64,000 nt of DNA, taken from the NCBI GenBank assembly GCA_958403395.1, contig CATXXF010000006.1:1-64000 (forward strand). Direction: 5' to 3'. The notes below the pieces were generated by a model. The model saw nothing but the letters and a program-made list of their open reading frames with translations. It did no database searches and was not told where the DNA came from. Every line of letters begins with the position of its first letter. Within the stretch, counting starts at the first letter, position 1. This document shows, one piece after another, positions 44,816 through 54,146 of this stretch. The DNA is from an uncultured Collinsella sp. Lineage in GTDB: Bacteria > Actinomycetota > Coriobacteriia > Coriobacteriales > Coriobacteriaceae. The position numbers and the translations under genes are program-made.

Positions 44816-46090
44816 TTACTCGGCAAGAGCGGCCTCGATGCGGGTCGTGACGCCCTTGAGGTTAAGACCGACGACGTACTGCTTGATCGGGCGCTTGATG
44901 TGCTCGATGACAAAGCGCTTGCCGTCGATGTCCTGAGCGGCGAGGTTGCGGTAGAGCTTCTCGACCTGCTCCTTGACCTCGGGATCGTTGAACGCATAGT
45001 GACCGGAGACATCCAGGATCTTCAGGCTGAGCTCATCGTCGGCAAGAATGTCGTCGACCTGCAGGTTGACGTCGTCGCCAGTCATCCACTTGCGCCAGCG
45101 CTCGGTCTTGATAGCCTTGACCAGCAGGGTGTGATACAGGTCGGAGGGGTCATCGCACAGACCGTTGTCGACCAGGATCTGCTCGGTGGCGCAGAGCTTG
45201 AGGTAGGCGCGGGTCTCCTCGGTGCCATACTGCGGAGCAACGTTGGAGGCGGTCACGTGTGCCGGGATGTGCTCGAGCAGCGTCGCGTCGTCCAGATAGT
45301 CGGCGTTGTGCTCCTTCAGGCCCACGCCGTAGCGCTTAGCCATGTCGGCGAGCTCGCGGGCATTCTTGAAGTTGTAATGGCCGACCTGCTCGGTCCAACG
45401 GGTGAGCGTACCGGTCTGGCCGACGATAAAGGTGGGCATGGGGCAGCCGCGCTTCTCGAGCTCGGGCTGCAGCTGAGAAATGAACTCCTCGTACTTATCG
45501 GTAGAGGTCAAGCCGCCATTGGTCTCCTCGGTACCGACCTCATAGGCAACCTCGGGCAGGTTATGCTCGCGACGGTACTGCTCAAGGTAGTCGATAAGAT
45601 CGATCGTGCGGCGAAGCACCACGTCGAGCGGAATAACCTTGCCGATCTGATAGGGGTCCTTGGTGGGGTCGACCATCAGCAGGTCAAAGCCCGCCTCCAT
45701 GTCGGCGACGAAGGACTTGCGGGCGAGCTCCATGGCCTCGTCCTCGGGCAGGTGGGCGTTACGCTCCTCGTCGCGCTGCCACGGACCGCCGTGATCGCGG
45801 CACAGGTAGTACGGACCGGTGTAACCCACCTCGTCGGCAACCTTCTTGATGTCGGCGGCAAAGCGCGTCTGGTCCCAACCGTTGACGTAGCCGGCGCCCA
45901 TCTCGTCCATATCGACCTGGTTGCGGCTGGCGATAAACATGGGCGGGAAATCCTCGTCCTTGGCAAGCTCGAACACGGCCTGAATCAGGTTGGGGCTCAT
46001 GGGGCCAATGCCGACCATGGTTGCGTGATCGCCGCTATCCTGCAGCTTGAGCATGCCCTGAACGGCCTGACGGATGGTGAGGTTGGACAT
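44816..46090 (-). CDS. GatZ/KbaZ-like class II tagatose-bisphosphate aldolase subunit family
   Basis: This 424-residue protein matches the GatZ/KbaZ family: PPMFIASRNQVD, CRDHGGPWQRDEE, FDLLMVDPTKD, YEVGTEETNGG, and GVGLKEHNADYLDD. GatZ is the non-catalytic partner of the GatY aldolase, yet no gatY is present here. Some family members act as ketose-phosphate 4-epimerases on their own, which would link tagatose 6-phosphate to fructose 6-phosphate; that role is an inference here. AAGGAG precedes the ATG. The gene lies between EIIBC and the small transaldolase and must act on the phosphorylated import product or its derivative. Confidence 0.85.
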   Translation of the reverse strand: MSNLTIRQAVQGMLKLQDSGDHATMVGIGPMSPNLIQAVFELAKDEDFPPMFIASRNQVDMDEMGAGYVNGWDQTRFAADIKKVADEVGYTGPYYLCRDHGGPWQRDEERNAHLPEDEAMELARKSFVADMEAGFDLLMVDPTKDPYQIGKVIPLDVVLRRTIDLIDYLEQYRREHNLPEVAYEVGTEETNGGLTSTDKYEEFISQLQPELEKRGCPMPTFIVGQTGTLTRWTEQVGHYNFKNARELADMAKRYGVGLKEHNADYLDDATLLEHIPAHVTASNVAPQYGTEETRAYLKLCATEQILVDNGLCDDPSDLYHTLLVKAIKTERWRKWMTGDDVNLQVDDILADDELSLKILDVSGHYAFNDPEVKEQVEKLYRNLAAQDIDGKRFVIEHIKRPIKQYVVGLNLKGVTTRIEAALAE

Positions 46091-46182
46091 TTTGTTCTCC
46101 TTCTCCAGAGGATTTTTGACAAAAGTTCCCTGGGACCCAGATGTGGGCCCTATCAGTACGGATGGATTTTGTTGTGTAGGGG

Positions 46183-46220
46183 CGGTTGTGCGGAGTCAAA
46201 TCCATCCCTCCGCACAACCG
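46183..46220 (-). terminator. Stem-loop between EIIBC and GatZ-like genes
   Basis: CGGTTGTGCGGAG (46183-46195) pairs perfectly with CTCCGCACAACCG (46208-46220). There is no U-tract; it probably sets the ratio of the transporter message to the downstream genes. Confidence 0.55.
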
Positions 46221-46234
46221 GAGTCCTTAAAGGT

Positions 46235-47707
46235 TTACTTGGCCTGCTTATCGAGCGTGGGCTTCATGGCAATCAGGATTGCAGCGGCGACCACGGCGCC
46301 AATCACGATGTCCAGGCAGAACAGCGCGACGTTGTTGGTGGCAAGGGCGACGATAAAGCCACCGTGCGGGACGTAGCAGTCGATGCCCTGGAAGGCGGCA
46401 AGTGCCGCACCCACGGCAGAGCCGATGCAAATGCCGGGCAGGGTGTGACCGAGGTCCTTGACCGCGAAGGGGATAGCGCCCTCGGTAATACCGATGCAGC
46501 CCATGAACAGCGCGGAGATGCCCATCTGGCGGTCAGCGTCATCGAACTTGTTCTTGGCGATGAGCGCAGCGAGGCCACAGGCGATCGGGGGAACGGCGAC
46601 GGCGACGCGGAACATACCGTTAGGACCGTAGATACCGGAGGCCATGATGGCCATGGTGAAGGTCGAGGCGGTCTTATTGATGGGGCCACCCATATCGAAG
46701 GCGGTCATAACGCCAATGACCAGACCCAGGACAACTGCGGAACCGCCCTGCAGGCTGCCGAGCACGCCGGTGAGCCAGTCCATCACAAAGCCAAGCGGCG
46801 TGGCCAGGATGTAGATATAGGCCATGCCCAGGACAAGCGAGGTCAGAATCGGGATGATCAGGATGGGCATGATGGTCTGGATGGTGTTGTTGACCTTCCA
46901 GGTCTTCATCCAGCGGACAAAGTAGCCGCAGATGACCGCCATGATCATGGCGCCCAAGAAGCCGGTCGAAACGCTGTTGCCGTTAGGGGTAACGACTGCG
47001 TTGTTGACCAGGTAGCCCAGGACAAAACCGGGGGCGAGCGCGGGCTTGCCGGCCATCGAGTAGGAGATGTATGCCGCAAGCACCGGGATCATCATGGAGA
47101 TGCCGGCCATGCCGATGGTGTTAAGGCTCACCATCAGCGGGTTCGTAACCTCCATGCCGTTGGCGCCGGCGGTACCGGATGCCAGCGAGAAGGCAAGAAA
47201 CACGCCGCCGATAACGACGATGGGGATAAAATAGGAAACGCCGGTATTGAATGCATTGAGCAGCGTCTTGCCAGGATCGGCAAAGATAGACTGCTTGGAC
47301 GCCGGTGTCGGGGCCTGCGGGGCAGCGGAGACGGCCTTCTTCTCTGCCTTGGCCTCGGCCTTGGGCGCGTCAACGGCGCCACCCGTCGCCTTGATGATCT
47401 CAATGGCCTGGTCGATGATCTTTACCGGATCGGCGATTACATCCGAGGTGCCGACCTTCAGGAACTTGCCCTCGGCCATCTTCTGCTCAAAACGGTCCTC
47501 GTTCTCGACACCCACGTCGACGGACTCCAGGACCAGGTCGGCGGAGTCCACGTCTTCCTGCGTGAGCTCATTCTCGATACCCAGGCCACCCTGAGCCTCG
47601 ACCTTGCACTCGATGCCACGGGCGGCGCATTCATCCTGAATCGCCTTCTGGGCCATATACGTGTGGGCGATACCCACAGTACAGGCGGCAACGCCTACGA
47701 TCTTCAT
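46235..47707 (-). CDS. PTS fructose-type EIIBC component
   Basis: This 490-residue permease has an N-terminal EIIB domain with the phospho-cysteine in VAACTVGIAHTYMAQ (Cys9; the family usually has ACPTGIAHT), an alanine/proline linker (about 108-140), and a C-terminal EIIC domain with about nine membrane helices, including the sugar-site motif MTAFDMGGPINKTA and GCIGITEGAIPFA. It imports and phosphorylates a hexose or ketose. It is the first gene of the operon and needs the EIIA at 41711. GAGGGAA precedes the ATG at 47707. Confidence 0.93.
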   Translation of the reverse strand: MKIVGVAACTVGIAHTYMAQKAIQDECAARGIECKVEAQGGLGIENELTQEDVDSADLVLESVDVGVENEDRFEQKMAEGKFLKVGTSDVIADPVKIIDQAIEIIKATGGAVDAPKAEAKAEKKAVSAAPQAPTPASKQSIFADPGKTLLNAFNTGVSYFIPIVVIGGVFLAFSLASGTAGANGMEVTNPLMVSLNTIGMAGISMMIPVLAAYISYSMAGKPALAPGFVLGYLVNNAVVTPNGNSVSTGFLGAMIMAVICGYFVRWMKTWKVNNTIQTIMPILIIPILTSLVLGMAYIYILATPLGFVMDWLTGVLGSLQGGSAVVLGLVIGVMTAFDMGGPINKTASTFTMAIMASGIYGPNGMFRVAVAVPPIACGLAALIAKNKFDDADRQMGISALFMGCIGITEGAIPFAVKDLGHTLPGICIGSAVGAALAAFQGIDCYVPHGGFIVALATNNVALFCLDIVIGAVVAAAILIAMKPTLDKQAK

Positions 47708-47807
47708 TGCTTCCCTCTTTTCATAGAGTTGCGTGCGCAAGACACCGTTTGCGGAGGCCTCCGGAGCATCCCCTGCCGTTTGGACTTGCTGTCTTTTCGA
47801 CAAGAAC

Positions 47808-47900
47808 AATATAGGTGCTCGTTTTTCTTAATGCCAGCTTATTTCGGTAAACGCGCAGGTCAGAGCGTTGGTTATGCGATTTAGTTATGCGTTTAACCAA
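47808..47900 (-). promoter_or_regulatory. Promoter and operator region of the sugar operon
   Basis: On the minus strand -10 TATATT (47808-47813) has a weak -35 TGGCAT at 17 bp. An inverted repeat TTGGTTA (47868-47874) / TAACCAA (47894-47900) with two GTTATGCG direct repeats inside lies between the operon and the divergent LacI gene, a plausible LacI operator. Nothing else is seen in the 47.7-48.1 kb gap. Confidence 0.45.
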
Positions 47901-48122
47901 AAATGAATCCTGCGATTTTGCCCTCGATTTCAAAAGTCAAGAAGTATTTGATTTTCTCGGTAGACGGCAGATGCGCATGCCGGTCACAAATTTCGACCCC
48001 ACCCGTATGCCGCATTTGTTGCATACTCATATGAAAGGAAAAAGCCGCTCACCGAAGCGTATCCTTCACCAAGACTCAAAGTCATCATGTTGGAAAATGC
48101 TCATCTGTCGGAAGGAGTCGCT

Positions 48123-49133
48123 GTGGCAAAACAGCGCGTTACGATCGCAGAGGTCGCTCGAGAGGCGGGAACCTCGACGGCAAGCGTCTCGTATTACCTC
48201 AACGACAAACGAGAAAAGCTTAGCGAGAAGACGCAGAACAAAATCGCGCGCGTCGTTAAGGAACTCGGATACGTTCCCAACGCCCAAGCGCAGACGCTCA
48301 CCGGCAAGCAAACCCACGTCATTGCCATCATCATTTTGGATAACACCAACAAATGGGCGGGGCTCGTTCTCAATGGCATGGAGCAGGTCATGCTCCCCGC
48401 GGGCTACCAGACGGTCGTTTGCACGAGCAACTTTAACCCCGAGACCGAGCTCATGTACGTCGACAAGATGCTCTCGCTGGGCGTCGATGGCTTTATCATC
48501 CAGCCCACGGCAAACTTCAAAGCCGTGCATAACCGCATTAGACGCGCCGGCAAGCCGGTCGTCTTTTTCGATGCGGCCATCTATAGCCCAGGTACCAGCT
48601 GGATCAAAACCAACCTTTACGACGGCGTGTACAACGCCACACAGGCACTCCTCGACGCCGGCTACGAAGATTTCTTTTCCATTGCCGCCAACATGACCGA
48701 AATGCGCACCCGCATGGAGCGTTTTCAGGGGTATGCCGAGGCGCTGGCAGCGAACGGGCAGCTCTACAAAGCGATTCCCATCGATCACAACAAGCCGTCA
48801 ATCAACGAGCTCACCGAATACTTTAAATTCAAGTTCAATCCCGCCAAGCGAACCCTTATCTTCGTGCAAAATCAGTGGGCACTTCCCCGTGTCTACAAGG
48901 CCCTCCAGCCAATGGCCCATCTGCTTCCGCAGCAAATCGGCCTTTTGGGACTCAACTGCGAAGACTGGACTAATCTCACCACACCGACCGTCTCCACCAT
49001 CATCGAGCCCGTCGACCAAGAAGGTCGCGAAGCAGCCGAGATGCTGCTCGCCCTACTTGACGGAAGCAGCGAACCCGGCGAGCAGCGCATTCTCGAGTGC
49101 AAGCTCAACTGGCTCGACTCCACCTCGATCTAG
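48123..49133 (+). CDS. LacI family regulator, divergent from the sugar operon
   Basis: This 336-residue protein has a LacI helix-turn-helix (VTIAEVAREAGTSTASVSYY, residues 5-24) and a sugar-binding domain from about 60. I start at the GTG at 48123, with GGAAGGAG at 5 nt; the upstream ATG at 48087 lacks a site. The reading NAQAQTLTGKQTHVI at the hinge is typical. Its position, divergent from EIIBC, makes it the likely sugar-responsive repressor of the six-gene operon. Confidence 0.92.
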   Translation: MAKQRVTIAEVAREAGTSTASVSYYLNDKREKLSEKTQNKIARVVKELGYVPNAQAQTLTGKQTHVIAIIILDNTNKWAGLVLNGMEQVMLPAGYQTVVCTSNFNPETELMYVDKMLSLGVDGFIIQPTANFKAVHNRIRRAGKPVVFFDAAIYSPGTSWIKTNLYDGVYNATQALLDAGYEDFFSIAANMTEMRTRMERFQGYAEALAANGQLYKAIPIDHNKPSINELTEYFKFKFNPAKRTLIFVQNQWALPRVYKALQPMAHLLPQQIGLLGLNCEDWTNLTTPTVSTIIEPVDQEGREAAEMLLALLDGSSEPGEQRILECKLNWLDSTSI

Positions 49134-49252
49134 ACCGCGGGACAAATGAATCAGTAGCGTCTATCCCAAATCTTGAGTATTTGTTCGACAGAACGGCCCC
49201 TGCCGGCTCCTGCTAGACTGGTAGATTCCCAACCGTCCATCCAGGAGCCTCA

Positions 49253-50236
49253 ATGTCGCGCAAGCCCGCCTACAAGCAAGTACTTTCCATCGGCACCGCC
49301 GTGGTGCTGGGGTTTGCGCTGTTCACAGGGTCGCTCGACGGGGCGCCCAAGCTGTTGTCGCCGCAAAGCGATGAGCAGGCGGTAGCTCTGGCCGAGAAAC
49401 AAAACGAGAGTCCCAGCCGCACCGACGACGAGGCAGACCTGGTTGCCCGGCTCGAATCGGGAACAGTGAGCTCTTCAGACCCTCAAAACGGCCAGGACTC
49501 TGGCGATGGCTCCGATTCCGCCGCAACCGACACCGATGACGACGTTTCCGCGGACAGTGCCGCCACCCCCATCGACGAGGTCGAAAACCCCGACCTCAAC
49601 CGCGCCCGCGGTGTTTATCTCAGCAGCATTCCCGACTACGCCGGCAATCCCTACGTTGCCCTTCGCGCCGACAGCACGCACCCGCTCGGCACGCCGTCGT
49701 TCACGCTTGACGAGTATGAACGTGCCACCGAAGAAGGCTGCTTTAAGAAATTCTCCAAGCTCGACAGCTTGGGCCGCACTCGCAAGGCGCTCGCCTGCGT
49801 AGGCCCCGAGTCGCTCGGACAGGGCAAGCGCGGCGACATCTCGCGTATCCACCCCGCCGGATGGCACCAGCAGCGCTACGACTTTATTCCAAGCCAGAGC
49901 CTCTACAACCGCTGCCACCTCATCGCCTGGTCGCTCTGCGGCGAAAACGCCAACCGCAAGAATCTCCTCACCGGCACGCGTTATCTCAACGAGACGGGCA
50001 TGCTGCCATTTGAAGAGCAGATTCTCGGCTACATCCGCGATACGGGTAACCATGTGCTCTACCGTGTCACGCCCATGTATAACGAAGAGGAACTTGTCTG
50101 CCGTGGCGTGCGCCTTGAGGCGCAATCAGTCGAGGACCACGGCAAGACACTCTGCTTCCACGTGTACTGCTATAACCTACAGCCGCACGTTCAGATCGAC
50201 TACGTCACCGGCCGCAACCAGGCCTCGGGGAACTAG
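49253..50236 (+). CDS. Secreted DNA/RNA non-specific endonuclease
   Basis: This 327-residue protein has an N-terminal hydrophobic segment (VLSIGTAVVLGFALFTG, 10-26) acting as a signal or anchor, an acidic Ser/Asp-rich linker (about 50-110), and an EndA/NucA-type nuclease domain. The catalytic region NRCHLIAWSLCGENANRKN (about 223-241) carries the histidine and asparagine metal ligands, with NLLTGTRYLNETGM following. It should degrade extracellular DNA for nutrition, biofilm turnover or transformation. AGGAG lies 5 nt before the ATG. No competence genes are adjacent. Confidence 0.88.
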   Translation: MSRKPAYKQVLSIGTAVVLGFALFTGSLDGAPKLLSPQSDEQAVALAEKQNESPSRTDDEADLVARLESGTVSSSDPQNGQDSGDGSDSAATDTDDDVSADSAATPIDEVENPDLNRARGVYLSSIPDYAGNPYVALRADSTHPLGTPSFTLDEYERATEEGCFKKFSKLDSLGRTRKALACVGPESLGQGKRGDISRIHPAGWHQQRYDFIPSQSLYNRCHLIAWSLCGENANRKNLLTGTRYLNETGMLPFEEQILGYIRDTGNHVLYRVTPMYNEEELVCRGVRLEAQSVEDHGKTLCFHVYCYNLQPHVQIDYVTGRNQASGN

Positions 50237-50282
50237 CCCCAAGCCACGACAAGAACCGATTTGCAACCCCACCGGGGACCAA

Positions 50283-50316
50283 AAAGGGCCGTCCCGGTTA
50301 CCCAAGGCGGCCCTTT
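50283..50316. terminator. Bidirectional terminator between nuclease and EF-G2 genes
   Basis: AAAGGGCCG (50283-50291) pairs with CGGCCCTTT (50308-50316), flanked by A and T residues. Confidence 0.75.
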
Positions 50317-50349
50317 CGTCAGCACCTACATTGCAGGCAAAATCGCACG

Positions 50350-52425
50350 CTACTTGGCGCGACCCTCCTCATAGCGCTCGACCAGCTTGGCCTGAACGTC
50401 ATAGGGAACCTGCTCATAGCCAGCGGGCTTCATGGTAAAGTCACCCGTGCCGCGCGTGATAGAGCGCAGGCGCGTCGAGTAATCCGTCAACTCGGCCAGC
50501 GGCGCCTGGGCGATGACCACGGTGTCGCCGCGCTCATCGGTCTCCATGCCCGTCACGCGACCGCGCGATGCCGAGATGTCGCCCATCACGGCGCCGGCGT
50601 AGCTCTCGGGGATAGTCACCGTGATTTCCTCGATGGGCTCCAGCACCACCGGGTCGGCATCGGCGCATGCCTTGCGCAGGCCGATGCGAGCCGCCGCGCG
50701 GAACGCCATCTCGTTGGAGTCGACGCTGTGATACGAGCCGTCGTACACAGCCACGCGAATGCCCGTGAGCGGATAGCCGGCAATAATACCGTCCTTCATG
50801 GTCTCCTGGACGCCCTTGTCCACGGCGGGGATGAGCGAGCGCGGGATGCGGCCGCCCACGACCTCGTCCACAAACTCGTAGCCGTCGCTCGTGCCGTCGG
50901 GCCCAATGAGCGGCTCAACGCGCAGCCAGCAGTCGCCATACTGACCGGCACCGCCAGTCTGCTTCTTGTGGCGGCCCTGGGCACTCGCCGTGCGGCGGAT
51001 GGTCTCGCGATACGGAATGCGGATCGGCACGCTTTTGGCCACGACCTTGGTGCGGTCCTCCAGACGGTTGAGCAGCACCGAAACCTGCGCCTCACCAACG
51101 GCGGAGATAATGGTCTGGCCGGTCTCCTCGTCGCGGTCGATGCTCATGGTCGGATCGGCCCTGCAGGCCTTCTCGATAAACGTGTAGAGCTTCTCTTCGT
51201 CGCCGCGATTCTCGGCCTCGATGGCAATGCGGTACTGCGAGTTGGGGAACTTAAACGCCGCAGCCTCGACCTTACCGGTAATGGAGAGCGTATCGCCCGT
51301 CTCGGCAGCCAGTTTGGGCGCCACGATAATGTCGCCGGCATAGGCGTGACCGACCTCGGTCATGTCGCGGCCGCACATCACATACAGGTGAGCCAGACGA
51401 TCGCTCTTGCGGGTACGCGCGTTGATCAGCTCAAGGCCCGGCTCAAGCGTGCCCGTCAGCACCTTGATAAAGCTGATGCGACCCTGCTGCGGATCGGCCA
51501 GCGTCTTAAACACAAACGCCACCGGGCGGTCATCGTCGCTCGAAATCTTGAGCGAATCGCCGTCGATAAGCGGCATCTCGCCATAGTCGGTCGGCGCTGG
51601 GAAGTACGTCGCGATGTCGTCCATCAGCGAGTTGACGCCCTGCTCCTTAATGCAATCGCCCGCAAAGACCGGCACAAAGATGCGCTCGGCGATCGCCTTC
51701 GACAGCAGGCCTTCAAGCTCCTCCTGAGTTAGCGTCTCCTCGCCTTCCAAGTACTTCATCATCAGCTCGTCGTCAGCCTCGGCCACCAGCTCGCACAGAT
51801 GGTCATGGGCTTCCTCCGCCTGGGCACGATACTCCTCGGGAATCTCCGACTCAACGGCTTCGGCGCCGTTGCAATGGCGCGCCTTCATGCGCACCAGGTC
51901 GATGATTCCGTCAAAGTCCTCGCCCTCGCCCCAGGGAAGGGTCACGGCGCCCAGGCGCGTGCCAAAGCGCTCCTGCAGCAGGTCCATGGTGGTCGTAAAG
52001 CTGGCCTCGGAGCGCGACAAGCGGTTCACGAACACCGCACGCGCCAGACGCAGATCCTCCGCCGCATACCAAAGCTTGACGGTCGTAGGCTGCGGGCCGG
52101 CCTCGGCGTCAACCACAAACAGAGCCGTCTCGCAGACGCTCATCGCGGCAAAGGCGTCGCCGATAAAATCGGGGTAGCACGGGGCATCGAGCACGTTGAT
52201 GCGGGCACCCTTCCAGTCGATTGGCGCGATGGTCGTCGAGATGGAGAATGAACGCTTGACCTCTTCGGGGTCATAGTCGAGCGTGGGCTTGGTGCCGTCG
52301 TGGCCGCCCAGGCGGGCGGTCTTGCCGGAAAGGTGGAGCATGGCCTCGGCGAGTGAAGTCTTGCCCACCCCGCCTTGGCCTACGAGCACCACGTTCCTTA
52401 CGTTACCGGTCTTGGGAGCACCCAT
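50350..52425 (-). CDS. Elongation factor G-like GTPase (EF-G2 type)
   Basis: This 691-residue protein has the five-domain EF-G layout. G1 is GQGGVGKT (16-23), but G3 reads DAPCYPDF instead of DTPGHVDF and G4 reads NRLSRSE in place of NKxD, so it is a paralogue, not the main translocase. The C-terminal part has the EF-G domains III-V (GEAQVSVLLNRL, GRIPRSLIPAVDKGVQ, GVQETM). EF-G2 proteins retain ribosome-dependent GTP hydrolysis or recycling roles in some species; the function here is unclear. AAGGAGG precedes the ATG. It is monocistronic. Confidence 0.9.
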   Translation of the reverse strand: MGAPKTGNVRNVVLVGQGGVGKTSLAEAMLHLSGKTARLGGHDGTKPTLDYDPEEVKRSFSISTTIAPIDWKGARINVLDAPCYPDFIGDAFAAMSVCETALFVVDAEAGPQPTTVKLWYAAEDLRLARAVFVNRLSRSEASFTTTMDLLQERFGTRLGAVTLPWGEGEDFDGIIDLVRMKARHCNGAEAVESEIPEEYRAQAEEAHDHLCELVAEADDELMMKYLEGEETLTQEELEGLLSKAIAERIFVPVFAGDCIKEQGVNSLMDDIATYFPAPTDYGEMPLIDGDSLKISSDDDRPVAFVFKTLADPQQGRISFIKVLTGTLEPGLELINARTRKSDRLAHLYVMCGRDMTEVGHAYAGDIIVAPKLAAETGDTLSITGKVEAAAFKFPNSQYRIAIEAENRGDEEKLYTFIEKACRADPTMSIDRDEETGQTIISAVGEAQVSVLLNRLEDRTKVVAKSVPIRIPYRETIRRTASAQGRHKKQTGGAGQYGDCWLRVEPLIGPDGTSDGYEFVDEVVGGRIPRSLIPAVDKGVQETMKDGIIAGYPLTGIRVAVYDGSYHSVDSNEMAFRAAARIGLRKACADADPVVLEPIEEITVTIPESYAGAVMGDISASRGRVTGMETDERGDTVVIAQAPLAELTDYSTRLRSITRGTGDFTMKPAGYEQVPYDVQAKLVERYEEGRAK

Positions 52426-52668
52426 GATGACCTCCTTGCAGGGCCGCGCTCAATGCGCGACGCCAACGGGGAGAGTTCGCGGTCGGTGCCATCCCGGGAG
52501 CAGCATGGTCGGCAGCCGAGCCGACTCACCCTCCAAATGTCCTATGCCACCACCCTACCCTCACGGGCGGCTGTCCATGCATACCTTTCGGCGCACGTAT
52601 GAATACAGGCGGCGAGAGGAAGAGACAAGCTTGTGAGGCGATTATTGAACCCCGTCGATGCAAACAAA
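52426..52668. other. EF-G2 upstream region, no gene
   Basis: About 240 bp upstream of the EF-G2 start hold no supported gene. A small hairpin (CGCGCT-CAAT-GCGCG, about 52447-52462) sits next to the EF-G2 ribosome site. I see no riboswitch or T-box signature. Confidence 0.35.
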
Positions 52669-52702
52669 AAGCCGCCACAGACCGTAAGACCTGCGGCGGC
52701 TT
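52669..52702 (-). terminator. Terminator of the amino-acid ABC operon
   Basis: AAGCCGCCACAG (52669-52680) pairs with CTGCGGCGGCTT (52691-52702); on the minus strand TTTTTGTTTG follows. Confidence 0.85.
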
Positions 52703-52735
52703 CGCCTCAATTAATAGTTGAGTAAATACCTGAGC

Positions 52736-53500
52736 CTACCCCTCGATACGGCTCAAGAACTCACGGGTGCGCTGCTCACGCGGATGGTCGATAACCTGCT
52801 CGGCAGGACCCTCCTCGACAATGCGGCCGCCATCCATAAAGACCACGCGGTCGGCAACATCGCGCGCAAACTGCATTGCGTGGGTCACGATCACCATCGT
52901 CATGTTCTGCGCCGCAAGGTCTTTAATGACACGCAGAACCTCGACCGTCAGCTCGGGATCGAGCGCCGAGGTCGGCTCGTCAAAGAATAAGATTTCCGGA
53001 TCGAGCGCCAGGGCGCGGGCAATACTCACGCGCTGTTGTTGACCGCCCGAAAGCTCACACGGCACCTTGTTCTCGTTGCCCGTCAGCCCCATTTGCGCAA
53101 TCAGCTCGTGAGCGCGGGCTTCCGCCTGCTCGCGCGGACGCTTAAGCACGCGAATCGGAGCATCGATGATGTTTTTCATCACGGAATAGTGCGGGAACAG
53201 GTTGTAATTTTGGAACACCAGACCGAATCGCGAGCGCGCCTGCTTGGGCACATCGCCCTTCGCATAGACCGCACCCGAGCCCGCATCCGTCGCAACGGCA
53301 AGGTCACCAAACGAGAGCGATCCACCGTCGAGCGTCTCGAGCAGCGTGGCGCAGCGCAGCAGCGTGGACTTACCGCCACCCGAAGGCCCGATAATCGCCA
53401 CGACCTCGCCACGCTTTACCTTGAGCGAGATATCCTTGAGCACCTCATTGCCGCCAAACGCCTTGCGAGCGCTTTCGATTTTCATCACCGAGTTAGTCAT
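52736..53500 (-). CDS. Polar amino-acid ABC transporter ATPase
   Basis: This 254-residue protein is a GlnQ-type importer ATPase. Walker A is GPSGGGKST (about 39-47), the signature is LSGGQQQRVSIARAL, Walker B is ILFFDEPTSALDPE, and the switch histidine is in IVTHAMQFA. It couples ATP hydrolysis to import through the permease at 53493. It overlaps that gene by 8 nt (ATGACTAA) and is third in the operon. No strong ribosome site precedes its ATG, so coupling is likely; an internal ATG at 53485 is also possible. Confidence 0.92.
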   Translation of the reverse strand: MTNSVMKIESARKAFGGNEVLKDISLKVKRGEVVAIIGPSGGGKSTLLRCATLLETLDGGSLSFGDLAVATDAGSGAVYAKGDVPKQARSRFGLVFQNYNLFPHYSVMKNIIDAPIRVLKRPREQAEARAHELIAQMGLTGNENKVPCELSGGQQQRVSIARALALDPEILFFDEPTSALDPELTVEVLRVIKDLAAQNMTMVIVTHAMQFARDVADRVVFMDGGRIVEEGPAEQVIDHPREQRTREFLSRIEG

Positions 53501-54146
53501 GATAATAGTCCAGCTTCTTTTCGGCGGCGCCCAGCAGCATCTCGACCACAAAGTTAAAGACCCAGTAAATCAGCGCCGCGATCGCAAACGGCACCATGCT
53601 CACCTGCGAGGCGACCAGCGCCTTGGCCGTCGAGAACATCTCGCCCACGCCGATGGCAAACGCCAGCGACGTATCCTTGACCAGCGTGATGATCTCGTTG
53701 CCCATCGCCGGCAAAATGCGCTTGGCAACCTGCGGCATCACGATATACAGAAACGTCTGCATGCGCGAATAGCCCAGCACCTCGGCAGCCTCGTATTGAC
53801 CGCGCGGAATGGACTGCAAGCCCGAGCGATAGATCTCGGCAAAGTAACCGGCGTAGTTGATGATGAACGCCACGACGCACGCCGTCCACTTGGAATCGGG
53901 CGTGAGCGAAATGCCAAACACGTAGTACGGGGCAAAGTAGATGGCAAACATCTGCAGCATGAGCGGCGTACCGCGCATGACCGAAATGTAGATGCGCGCA
54001 ATCCAGCGAAGCGGCGCGATTTTGCTCATGCGCATAAACGCCACGGGAATTCCCAGCGGAATCGACCCGAGCAGCGTCAGTACAAACAGCTGCAAACTGA
54101 CCAAGAATCCCTGGCCAAGCATCTGCATCATGACCTGAATAGACAT
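53493..54146 (-). CDS. Polar amino-acid ABC transporter permease
   Basis: This 217-residue membrane protein is of the HisM/GlnP type, with about five helices and the EAA loop GQYEAAEVLGYSRMQTFLYIVMPQ. RGTPLMLQMFAIYF matches the family's R-G-T-P-L motif. I start at the ATG at 54146, which overlaps the stop of the binding-protein gene (TAATG). As only one permease gene is present, it should act as a homodimer. Confidence 0.92.
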   Translation of the reverse strand: MSIQVMMQMLGQGFLVSLQLFVLTLLGSIPLGIPVAFMRMSKIAPLRWIARIYISVMRGTPLMLQMFAIYFAPYYVFGISLTPDSKWTACVVAFIINYAGYFAEIYRSGLQSIPRGQYEAAEVLGYSRMQTFLYIVMPQVAKRILPAMGNEIITLVKDTSLAFAIGVGEMFSTAKALVASQVSMVPFAIAALIYWVFNFVVEMLLGAAEKKLDYYHD

